This document shows, piece by piece, positions 26,261 to 37,602 of a stretch of DNA of 64,000 nt (within the stretch, counting starts at the first letter, position 1; each line of letters starts with the position of its first letter). The position numbers were made by a program, and so were the translations under genes. The notes under the pieces are model-generated. The model had not been told where the DNA came from. It searched no databases and worked only from the letters and a program-made list of their open reading frames with translations. The DNA is from Marchantia polymorpha subsp. ruderalis (taxonomy: Eukaryota > Streptophyta > Marchantiopsida > Marchantiales > Marchantiaceae): contig AP031352.1 in assembly GCA_037833965.1 (NCBI GenBank), positions 8,846,501-8,910,500 on the forward strand. The letters are read 5' to 3'.

Positions 26261-29200
26261 TCAGAAGCGAGTGGTACCTGGCTACTGCGGCACCAATCTT
26301 CAGCGCTGAACGATTTACGGGTCAGCTACGCTCTACCAGCACCTGCAATACTGACAGGGGGCACAACATTGCGACTTTAATTTGGCTGGGAATTTTCACA
26401 AGACAAAGCTGTGCTGCTCTGTCACGACTGTAGCTTCCTGCTAATTACCAGCACAGTAGAGCTTTGCACTTCGGATTCCCGAATTGCGCATGTGACGTAT
26501 GCATCCTGAGCGGTCACGAGAACAACAGAACTCGATAGAGGCTTCCATCGACTGCAATTGCTTTTCCAGCCGTTTGGGGCAATTTTGAAGTTTATTTTTC
26601 AGATTAAAGTCGCTTCTACTGATACGACCCACAACCATCGGTCTTTGTTGCATGAAGTCCTTCTTCGACCTCTTGAAAGCCCTCTCTGAAATGTCATTCC
26701 CACTCACCACTGGAGTGTGACATCTTCGTCCTCTATCCTTTTCAGGATTCTAGCTTGTCTTCGGAGCTTGTATTCATGTACGTGGGTAAATACTATCTTA
26801 ATATAGATGAAGGGAATTCAAACTACAACATGGTCTCCGAGTACTTCGAAAAACCGGAACCCGGTCTCTGTCTGCTGAGCAAAATTCGCCTCGAGTATAA
26901 TGAATTTCCTCACTACGCTAGCCCGTCTATGTCTTGCGGTGAGCTCAACAGCAGCGTCTGACACTCTCCACTCTTCAGAATAAGTTGGAGATAGCTTGAG
27001 GCATTGTACTCGAGGAATTCCGCGAGATAAGCCGTCATCAATGTAAAACTGAAAGCCCGCAACGCACGAGACTGAGGTCGCAGTCGCTGAATTTTATATC
27101 ACCGGGGAAAGAAGCCTCGCCTTCATATAGTCTTCAAGTTCAAACCAACGGAGGGGCAGCAGACAGCTCTGTCTCCAGAGCCTGACGCAACGACGAACTC
27201 CGCATCGCTCTTTCGGATGGTCGCAGCTGAGCTTGCACAGAGGCCTGAAAGGACATAACCCCTCCGCAGTCCGCACTCTGCTGCTCGCTCGAAGCGGCCG
27301 AGGCAGAGATTGAAAAGCATGAGTAAAAGGACGGGCGCGGGAAAGCCTCGAGACTCCGAAAATCAAGAAACAGAGACGATCCAAGTCCCGAACGATTCGT
27401 CGCAACAAAAGATTCGTCTGTGCTCTGCATGGACATGAGATTCTAAAAGTACTGGGCGAGCAGGACGAGAAGCGAAACCTGACAAATAAGTTCCGAACAT
27501 TTTCATTGCCTCTGGCGAAGTCAAGCTTTTCAACGACTTTTTTGTCTTTTCGCTACATCTGTAATTAGGCAAAACGAACATTAACAGAATAAACTCTTTA
27601 TTCCGTATTTTCCGTTTGTGATAAGATTAATCATTTCCAATCTTGGAATTTATAACCGATAGCTAGTACTTGGATATATAAAAGTGCCAAAAAAACGCGA
27701 CCAAAAAAAAAAAACAAACGTAATAACATTAAGATGAAATAAGTATGATAAAACTTCAAGAGACATACAACAGATTAATTAATAGAGCGTATACATTTTT
27801 TGAATCATATGTAAAATAAACATCAACAATCTCTTTTTGAAATTTTGCAATATTTAATTATTTAAAACTCCTTTGATTGATATACTGATTTTTTACATAT
27901 ATATTTAAAACTAAGAAGAAAATTTAATATAAATTATCATTATATATCAAATTTATTAAAATGGAATTAGAGATGACATGTTTGGAATAATAATTCATGA
28001 AGATTGACTAATGGTTCTTTTTTATTAGATGAAAATTGAATTTAAACTCATATTTTAGATTTTAAAATTACCAAAAAATCATAAACATAATTATAATCTT
28101 CGGTTTAAAAAAATGATTATCTTTAAGAATTTTCTATTCTTAGAGTTTCACATAATTTTTAAGAAATTTTAATAAAAAATAAGAATATATATAATTCAAT
28201 CTTCAATAATATCAAAAAAATTGCATATCTTTGCATTAAAAATATGAATTTTGATACATAATTTTTCTTCAATCAACACTATAAACTATATAGATCAATA
28301 ATAAAAAGATGTCATTTGGGTTAGAATGAAATAATTGATTTTAGGCTTAACGCCAAAATTAGAACAACAAGATTTTATCTCTGCATTTTTTAAAATATCA
28401 ATCATTTGTGCCAGAACAACATAAGGATCCTACATCCCATAATCAAAAAATATTGAATGTTCAAGTACGAAGTTTGTGATTTATATAAATGGAAAATCAT
28501 ATTCACGATCGCTTACAAAATATGCTATTGATAGAAATGATTACTTGTTGTTAATAAAGTAGAATTTTTTGAACTTTCTCATTAGCATGTGGAAATCTGC
28601 ATCCACAATTTATTTTAACCCTCATGTGTTAAGTAACAAGGAGTTGAGCTATACATGTACTTGGAGATGTAAATCACTACACTTCGATTTGTTGATCGTG
28701 CAAGAATATAGATAATGATTCACTCGACACACTTTATGTCGAGTCTATGATGTTGGGTTCATTCTTAGTCCTTGGTTGATTTGGGTTCAATGCAAAGTAG
28801 GATTAGTAGACATTCTTATAAAAAAACAGCTTGTATAAGTGTCATATGACACATTAGAGTCAATCCATGTAACTTCAATGAGATCAATCACATCTCTTGT
28901 CTCTTTGTTGCATGTGTTATCCGTGCAATTTGTACTTTGAAAAAAAATGTGATATCGCAGCGTCGCTGCATGGCCTCGGTGTAAAGAGAGCAAAGGTTTA
29001 GCTCCTCCAGTAGTAAGACAACAATAGACAATGAAAGCAACAACAAGGAGAAGGTTTACACTTTGGTGGCGGCAATTCCACCTCCTCGTCCCACTCTCAC
29101 CCTCTCAAACTCTTGGACGTAACTGATTGTACGTGGCCGAAGGGGAGTTGACGTACTCGTAATTTTCTTTCCAAGTAAGTCCAAGTATTCCAACTTCTTT

Positions 29201-31836
29201 CCAAGGAGCTACTCGCACCAAGAGAATGTATCGGACTATCGGATATGCTCCAATATCATGACATCGCGTTTGAGCATGTTGTGTTTCCAGGAAGGAATGA
29301 TGTGTACAAGATTTGCGAGTTTCATCCAAGATGTTTCAACAGTGGAAGCTGCAATGCAGAAAGACGACAATTCTAGATTTACACCATAAAAGTTTATTAG
29401 TTTCAAATTGAATTATGATGGTATAAACATACCAAATCATATCCAAATCTTCCATCATCTTCTTGTGCATGTACACAATGAGTAAAGTCAATAAACCTAC
29501 TGAGTTTGGAAACAAATAGCATATATTACATATTTCACATATCTAAATTTCACTCAGCTCTCTCATTCCAACAATGATATATTAATCTTTTGTTCTTATA
29601 AGCAATAAATGATGGGAAGAAGCTTCAATTCGTACATGGTTGCATCCAAGAGGAGTAAGACGGGGCAAGACACGTCTCACGATTCTGTCCAACGTTCCAC
29701 GAATTGTAAGAGGGCACTAAAAGACACTGTGTTAAAGAACGTAGCTACTATTTCTCTGGTGTACGAGATGTACGAGTCATACGTGAGATGTTTGGTGACC
29801 TCAGTAACCCTGGCCCATTCAAGAAGCCATCCAAATCTTCACGAATAAAATTCCAGACTGTCACTGACAAACAGAGGAACCAACATTACTTAGAATCGCG
29901 GTTCGTTCAATATAAGCGGTGGAAATTTCGTCCTTTCGCTCAACGAATTGTGCTTCTGAAGATTTTCGAAGGCTACAGATGAATGTACGAACCGCAGTAG
30001 TCCGCGACGACACACTCCGATCTGTTACTGTTAAGATCCATATAGCTGCTTGTATGAAGCGATGAATCGAGATACACATTCGGCTTCCGGCTCTTCGAAC
30101 AAGAGCTTAATTTCTTACTGCAGGGCATTATTTGAATATCACAAGCGTCACTTCACGTTAGCCATGTAGCATTCCTCGGCACAATTCTCACAGATTCGTC
30201 TCTTTCGGCGTCCAACAGCAAATCTTACCGTAGATATTGTGGTCATCACGGCATCTTGTGTGATGCTTACGGTTTAATTGACGAGCAAGTTGCTTTGGCG
30301 CCAATCAGCTATATAATAGTTATATAATAGTTATCGAGCTTAGTAGGCACTTGTCTGCTTAAACATCCGTTTCTCATTTCCATGTAGAGGAATAAAAATA
30401 TTACGTTGCCATTACGATCTTCTCGCACTGTACACTTTCATCCTGATTGGCACAAATTCAGTATATTTTGGAAGATAGCCAACTTTGATTCCGCTTTCAC
30501 AGATGCTTTCATTTTCATGAGAATCACTCCATCCCATAAAATTCAATACCCACAGTATCATAATAACCAGAAATTACAAGATAATCAACGCCGAAAGGCG
30601 CTTCATTTTCACCTCTCCTTCACTAATGTAAAGGAGTCCTTGGCTGCACGTACGACGTTCTTTCAGCATCTGCGAAATACTGCTATCACGAAACATGTTT
30701 AGAGGTTGTTTCGTTACATTGGGTTGAATTGACAACGGCTTGACGGACGGAGTGGAATACCTCTCCACATAACTTAAATACCATTTCACATAGAACCTGT
30801 GGCAGGTTATTGTCCGTTGGTGTCCTAAACAGTAGACAGATGAATTGCACAATATAAACGACGAACAACTGATCAACTTTCTCGAGAGTTGCGGACTTAA
30901 CTCATCCGGATCTTCACATCCCTGACTGATATAACCCCATTCCAACCTTACCATCGACACTACAGTATGAAGCTATGAAGAATACTAGACATTTGGAACT
31001 CGGCGTGATAATAATCACATGCAAATGAATAGGCAAAGGCAATGAACAGAAGATAGCAGCAAGACCATAGAGAATTGGGATAGGCAAAGGGGCGAGCTCA
31101 ATCAGACGAGCAAACCTGCATTACTTTGTCGTTCCAAACATTGAACAAAGGACACTACGATCTACGTAAGAAAACATGACACGCAACAACGACATCTAGA
31201 AAACGTCAATTGTTTTATGTAGAGAGTCCACTGACCTCAAGGAATGCCACACTCTACACTTTACATCTTACTCGCTGTAAAAATGGGAAGAAAAAACAGC
31301 CATAACATCCACAACCTCCCAGAGTTACCTCACTAGTCGATCCGAATAGGTAGATCTAATACGAAATTGCACCTATAAACAATTCTCCAACTGTCGGTGA
31401 GGGGTTGGATGTGACATCGGTTCATGAAAAGACGTATGACTTTGCTACCCACAATATGCACGTCTCTCGAAGATGGGAAAACTTAAGAGAAAAAGAGAAT
31501 AACAGGAAATTGACCATCACATTATACAGAATGAACATGTTCATAGCAGTGCCTAGATGGACTTTAAAATAAGAGCCAAACTACTAGAGATTTCGATCAC
31601 CTGGACGGGCATACCGAGTTCCTATCAACACCTATCAATTGACAAGGCATTGTCCAAATGCTTTTTTTCTAAAAAGATGTCGTGGCACATTAAAAGAGAA
31701 CGTAAATGTTACAAATCCGTTGAAAGACTATCATATCGTTTACACAGCGAGCTGATAATGAATTGCAATCTTCCAATTCGATGTCACCAAATTAGCAATT
31801 GCGACAGAAGAATCTGATATACAAGCGGCGAGTCAT
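26261..31836. other. Intergenic region between dynein and petC; no supported gene
   Basis: From 26,261 to 27,600 base composition is balanced and several short minus-strand frames overlap in different phases. This is more like a 5' untranslated or promoter region of the divergent neighbour than a protein gene. From 27,600 to 28,560 the DNA is strongly AT-rich. From 28,700 to 31,800 composition returns to average, but the open frames are short, on both strands, and match nothing I recognise. I saw no tRNA or rRNA. Confidence 0.5.
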
Positions 31837-32523
31837 CTATGACCACCATGGCTCTTCGCCGGACCTGAAGTCAGTTTCTGACCATGTGCTGAACACAACC
31901 TTCTCGTCAATAACATCCACGTGAGCCAAAGCCAGAGACAAAGGCGCAGGACCTCGGACAACCTTTCCTTGGTTGTTGTACTGCGAACCGTGGCATGGGC
32001 AGATGAACTTGTTCTCGGCGTTGTTGAAAGGCACGACGCATCCGAGATGAGTGCACACGGCGTTGATACCGTATGTCGCTAGAGTACCATCGTTCTCGAC
32101 CACGAGGTAAGTGGGGTCTCCCTTCAAACCCTGAGCAAGAGTCCTGTCACCTGGCTGATGGGTCTTCAGCCAGCCCTTAAGGGTGATGTCGTTACCCAAA
32201 GCATCCTTAGCGGTGACTCCAGCACCAGCGCCTCCTGAGCCGGGAGGAACCAAAAAGTACAGGTAAGGTCCCAGAAGACCAGCGGTGGGCAGGGAGATGG
32301 CACCCAACAACAGCAGGTTCATCAGCTGCCTCTTTCCCATATCAGGCACGCGGTCGGAAGCAGCTGCGGAGCACACGGTTTGCACAACATTGCTCCTCTT
32401 CAAAGTAACCGAACGCAAGGGCGCGAATTCCAGCCGAGACGATGCGCTCACGCCGTTGCTGACGGATGCCAACCTCGACACGGACGAAGTGGAAGCCAAA
32501 GCTTGGACGGCCATTGCTGCCAT
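31837..32523 (-). CDS. petC: Cytochrome b6f Rieske iron-sulfur subunit, chloroplast precursor
   Basis: This protein transfers electrons from plastoquinol to cytochrome f in the thylakoid b6f complex. The 228-residue precursor has the expected size. Residues 1 to about 52 are a Ser/Ala/Val-rich chloroplast transit peptide, followed by the mature start region ([19 protein letters not shown]). A single membrane helix spans about 67-92, then a glycine hinge ([10 protein letters not shown]). The 2Fe-2S ligands are in CTHLGC (157-162) and CPCHGS (175-180). The C-terminus [10 protein letters not shown] is typical. The coding frame is uninterrupted by introns over its full length, which is notable for a plant petC. 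Nothing suggests decay. The neighbours are unrelated. The name is secure. Confidence 0.98.
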   Translation of the reverse strand: MAAMAVQALASTSSVSRLASVSNGVSASSRLEFAPLRSVTLKRSNVVQTVCSAAASDRVPDMGKRQLMNLLLLGAISLPTAGLLGPYLYFLVPPGSGGAGAGVTAKDALGNDITLKGWLKTHQPGDRTLAQGLKGDPTYLVVENDGTLATYGINAVCTHLGCVVPFNNAENKFICPCHGSQYNNQGKVVRGPAPLSLALAHVDVIDEKVVFSTWSETDFRSGEEPWWS

Positions 32524-32685
32524 TGCTTCCGGTTCGATAAATCTCGCGCTCCTGCTGCAGAATTCCTCAACACTTGCTGCAGAATTCTCTCGAGCCGGTC
32601 ACTCGAAGAGAAATAACCTGGCAGTGCAGTCTAGAGAAGCCGGTGCTGGGCGCGTGTGCCAGGAATCCTGGATCGAAGAAGATAT

Positions 32686-32732
32686 GGATTGTGTGCCACA
32701 CACGCCCGCCAGCCGGGTGTGGTACACAATCC
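32686..32732. promoter_or_regulatory. Near-perfect inverted repeat upstream of petC
   Basis: Left arm GGATTGTGTGCCACAC (32,686-32,701) and right arm GTGTGGTACACAATCC (32,717-32,732) pair at 15 of 16 positions around a 15-base GC-rich spacer. It lies about 160-210 bases upstream of the petC start codon, in promoter or 5' leader DNA. It could be a dimeric factor site or an RNA hairpin. The role is inferred from position only. Confidence 0.45.
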
Positions 32733-34819
32733 ACATCTCCAATCCAGTAAACGCGATGCAGAAGAACACAGCGTTCGCCTCTTTTTTTTTATTTTTGGCC
32801 TTTTCCTCCCTTACTCCTCCGCTTGCCTTTCTATGGAAACAGATACAAATCGCCGAGTACAATTCGGCTTCCCAGCCCGCCTTGTATTTTTCTTTAAAGT
32901 CACCGAGAAATGTGTAGCTACAAGCGTGGGATTATCATGAAGTGCTACACTGATGACACCGAAGGTGTGAGATGGAGGCTAACACAATAGTAGCACACAA
33001 ATGATAAATTTCGTATTTCATCTACATCCATATTATATGAGTCAAAGAGTTTCCAAACTACCAAAAGAACCATCATCTACTATATGAACATGATTCTCTT
33101 CATTGTTTCTGAAGTCATGTTTTTTTAGCTTTCTTTTGGGCTTTTTTTGCATTCTTCCTTGGCACCTACGGTTCAGATCGGAGATCTAAGTCAAACTGTT
33201 TACTTACTACATAGGCATATAGAGAATCACCTTCTAGTATATATATATCTTCAATGTCTTTGCAAACTACATAGGCATCACAAGCATCATTGCTATCTTA
33301 TAGTCTCAAATGGACTACATAAGATAGTGTTTCAGAGTGATATGCAGATAATATGATATGATAGGATTTCTTAGATACAATCACACAAATGTCAAAATGG
33401 ATGTCTCTAGCTAAAAAAAAACTGCAGAGCTAGAGAACGAAAGATTTTAATCATTTTCACGACCTTACACTTGAAGAAAGATGGATGTTCATAAATCAGT
33501 TCCAAATTATTTAAGTATATCATTGATATATGTAAACATGACCATAATATGCACAATAGTAAATTTGTCTTCTCCAACTTAAAGTATAATAACCTTAAAA
33601 TCCATCTTCATGATCTCTCTTTTTATAATATTATTTTCTTATCACATGACACACACTAAATAATGATTAGTAATATTTAAATCTTCAACTCACACAAGAA
33701 ACAACTATATATATGGAAATAGAAGTGTAAAGTTCAGATCAAAACTCTTCAATTTACAAAATAAAGTAAAGTATTTGATGTGAGATGAACGAAATCAACG
33801 GTAACAAGCGTATTTTTTTCTACTAATGATTTGAGCTATGAAGACGTGATGTAATATTTTTGCTTTAGTGAGGTTTTTATCTAATGTGGAGATGAACCAC
33901 ATATATCCTTGTGTGACTCTTATTTGTGATTTTTGTACAATATTAGCATATTCAAATATCTTATTAACTCAACAAAAATTAAATTTCTATATAAAAACAT
34001 GTCATATTCATGTGTAATATATAATATGACACAATCACAATCATGATTTGTTCATATCTTATCATTTAAAAAATTATACAATCTAGAAATCAAAAATTAA
34101 AATAATTCATGAAAACCTAATTTTTTAAAAAAAATCAAATATATAATAGCAATACTATTTAATGTAGTTCACATTGATCCAGAAAAGTATACGTGATATG
34201 AAATAACTAATAACTAATTCTCACATTTTTTTCAAAATATATTATGCTTAAAATATGTCAAGACTTTTAAATTTCATATTAAGAAAAATATCAATAAAAA
34301 TATCTAAATTCAAATTTAAACACAATATTTATATAAATAAAAATAAATTAATTCATTGAAATCATATTCAAAAATAATTATTCAATAAAATAATACAACT
34401 TGAAAATCATAAAGATGTTAGCATATATAATAATTAATTTACAATAATTCAGATTATTGATAATATATATATATATATTTAAAAATTTTTGTGATATTAA
34501 GTTTCAATCTGTTATCAACAAAACTGAATTACTAATCAGAAATGTATTATTATTTTAAATATGATTTTATTAAAAAATTCAGTATTATAAATATATGAAT
34601 CTGAAGTATTCATACAATATATATGTGTATATGATAAAACATTTATTGATTCAAATTAATCTTTGAATTAAAAAATGAAATCGTTTTCAAATTTTGTTCA
34701 TAGAAATTTTTCATAAATCATATCTTTAATGCTTAAAAAAGGTTACATCAATCAAAAATTTTGATCTGCAAAACCAACAAATTAAATAAATAAATATTTA
34801 TTTATATTTATATTTAGTC

Positions 34820-35053
34820 CGAGACACGCAATATTGCCATAACAAGTTGATAATCAAAAAAATAATGAATACAAAATGACAAACACAAGAAGTCATAATA
34901 TATTGAGATTCACCCAGATGCATGGCTACGGACACACAAGAGAGTATATTTATCAATGGCAAAATGTCATATTACATTTTGAAGTCATTGGGTTTAAGTT
35001 TACTAATCATAGCAAACCTTCATAGCTTAATATAGCTAGGATTGAGGTTATCA
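34820..35053 (-). repeat. Left LTR-like copy (3' LTR)
   Basis: This is the shorter, 234-base copy of the repeat. On the minus strand it begins TGATAACC, consistent with the TG start of an LTR. Similarity to 36,911-37,568 is visible in ordered blocks. Confidence 0.45.
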
Positions 35054-36910
35054 TTTAACATTAACTAACCTTAACAATCTTACGTTAAGTCATATGAAGG
35101 AAATAGAAACCTCCTTATCTATATTATGATTCGGCGAGAAGTTCTAGAAGGAAATCTAACAGAAGTCAACTCTTGTCAATCAAAGTGTAACACTAGAGTT
35201 TACATGGCAAGCTCATTCAAAGATGAAACATAAACTTTGAAGATAAGATATCTTGAATGGTTCTCTTCTTACTTATATAGATACTTCAAACACATACACA
35301 AATATAAAGTATTCTCTCCATTGTTCAATTCACTTTTAGTGGATTGATGACATGACAAATATACATAATGAGCACACGAATTGTTGAAGTGTTTCTCTCA
35401 ACTAACATATCAACTAGCACTCTTAATCTTTACTTAACAAGCACATAGATTGATGACGTGTCGTTCCCAACTAGCACACGGATTGCTAACATGACAATAT
35501 TCATTGTCACTCTCATATATTCTACTCCATATAGAGTAAACTCTAATTTAGTTCTAACTGACTAAAGATGATTATAGTATGAAAGAATGAAACCTAACAC
35601 AATGCATCTTTTGTCAATCAAAGTTAACAAAAATTCAGCCATAGTCATGACCGTATATATTAATAATACAAAGACTTAATTAATAAACCTCCTAACATAG
35701 AGATAAGAAAAACTTTTGTTATTCATATAATTATTTTCCAAGATCATGGCAATTTTTGCGGCAATTTTTTCCTTTTACGTCATTTTACAACTCTTCAAAA
35801 GTATTTATATGCAGTATTAGTGCCGAGGGCTCTCCAATGATATCCAATTTGTTCATATTATAGACGTACTATTCATGATTACATAATATTATGATATAAT
35901 ATTGCCAAAACATGCGCAAAAATTTTCCATAAGTTGTTTGAAACTACATGCGCTTGCTCAAACGTGATCGAACCATTTGATTTGTTTGGACCTCGTTGTC
36001 AACAGCGTGACAATTTATGTGTCTACATGTGCGACATGTCCGCGTCACGCCACATGTCACTTTCTTGTACCTTCGCCGTTTGCATGGCTTGTCAGTGATA
36101 ACATGGCGAAGCCACGTGTCAACATATTGTGCGTTTGAAGCTTGACGTTGCCTGTAAAGTAGTGACGTGGCGTCGGTTGAGGTATGATGTGTCAAAAGGT
36201 ATGCATGACATGTAGTCCGTATCAATCTGACGTGTCAAGCTTGAATAACGATACGCGTTGCCGCAAGATCAATCATCGTCAGCGCTTGCGCTATTTTTTG
36301 AGACTACCTTTGTTACACTACTCGCACTACTTGCGCGATTTGGCGCGACATTGACCACATCTGCGTAATCCTGCGCGATCTTGCTCGTTTCGCGTCTTCA
36401 CTCTTCGTCAATGTGCGTTATTTGGCCGCGTTAGCTTCTGATTTTTGAAAAAAATTATAAAATTTTGTCTATTTTCCGACCTGTCCGTGTTTTGTACACG
36501 CGTTGTACGTCTGATCTGCGCGTGTTTGTGCTTGTCTACTTTGAAGAAAAAATTGTCACTAATTTTTTATCAACCGAGATTGTTCGCTTTTAAAATTTTT
36601 CTAAACACCTCACTTCTCAGCCTGTTTGATTTGTGCGCCTGTGCGCATAGTCGTGTCTTTGCAACTAACATCGCATGTTTGCGCGCCTATGAATTTACTC
36701 GCCAGCTCTTGCTTCTCCGGCCGCTTGCCTTTAATTCGTCTTGAGGAAAAAAACTATCATTCAAATTTGCATCACTGTTAGATTTCTTTCACCATAAAAA
36801 ACCCCTCAATTTTTTTTCATAGTAAATTTTTTTTCCAACGTCTCAATACAGTTTGATAATCTTCCAAACAGGCAAAAATGATTCTTACAAACCACAACTC
36901 TGATATCAAT

Positions 36911-37564
36911 TATTAAACCAAGACACGCAAGATAACAACACTCAGCTCACAATCTAACATGTAATAAACTCAAAATGACAAATACAAGAAGTCACAATAT
37001 AACATTGTTCATCCAAGAAACCCAATCACAGGAAAATCTAATCAGATTTGTAATCCGAAGCTACTGGATCATGCACTTCCTTCGTATCCTCGCCAACGCT
37101 TTTCGTTGCGCTGAACGACATTAAATCTTTGTTCTCTTCGCATGTTCTGCATGGCTCCGAGTTTAGCTTGATAGTTCGAATACTGATGTAATGCCGACGC
37201 ATCTACATCGGAGATGGTGTGAGTCGGGTTTTAGTGTGTCTCTTTCATTAGTGCTTGAAACCAACTACTCTCCATCATGGTGCTCTTGTGCTCCCAATCG
37301 TCTCAGTGATGCATTCAATTTTTGAGATTTTATTCATTTTCGGTTATTTAAATTACCCCAAGATATAGAGATCTCGATTAACCGTGAGCAGTGTACTAGT
37401 ACCCAGGGTTTTCACCTAGGTGCAAAACTATGTGTACACGACCAAAAGACGCAAGAGAATATATTGATAAAAAGTCACATTACATATGAATTCATTAACG
37501 TTAAGTATACCCAGTCGTAGCGACTTGACCATACTTCCTACTACTTATAGCTAGCACTGAAGTT

Positions 37565-37568
<4 letters not shown>
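36911..37568 (-). repeat. Right LTR-like copy (5' LTR) with internal insertion
   Basis: It has the same ordered blocks as the left copy, but about 400 bases (roughly 37,035-37,440) have no counterpart there. They are either an insertion here or a deletion in the left copy. On the minus strand it begins TGTTAACT. Confidence 0.45.

Positions 37569-37599
<31 letters not shown>
37568..37599. repeat. TA microsatellite
   Basis: An uninterrupted run of alternating T and A, about 32 bases, lies at the outer edge of the right LTR-like copy. Confidence 0.9.

Positions 37600-37602
<3 letters not shown>

Larger units (their letters stand above)
34820..37568 (-). mobile_element. Probable non-autonomous LTR retroelement
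   Basis: Two related segments in the same direction lie 2 kb apart. Both begin with A(G)ACACGCAA. They share AAAATGACAAA-ACAAGAAGTCA, CGCAAGAGA or CACAAGAGAG, GTCA-ATTACAT and ATAGCTAG, and end in TTATCA or TTAACA. Beside the inner edge of the right copy, CTCTGATATCA (36,898-36,908) is, on the minus strand, a 10/11 match to the initiator-tRNA primer site TGGTATCAGAG. That orients the element as minus strand with its 5' LTR on the right. The 1.8-kb interior has no recognisable polymerase, as in LARD- or TRIM-type elements. The right LTR carries about 400 extra bases. Confidence 0.45.

Noticed and set aside
26441..27440. Several minus-strand frames upstream of the dynein start as extra exons or a separate gene
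   Set aside because: They overlap in different phases, match no family, and an in-frame stop precedes the chosen dynein start. They may be 5' untranslated DNA.
32285..32917. Long plus-strand frame over petC and its promoter
   Set aside because: It is antisense to the obvious petC coding region, and the translation matches nothing; a shadow frame.
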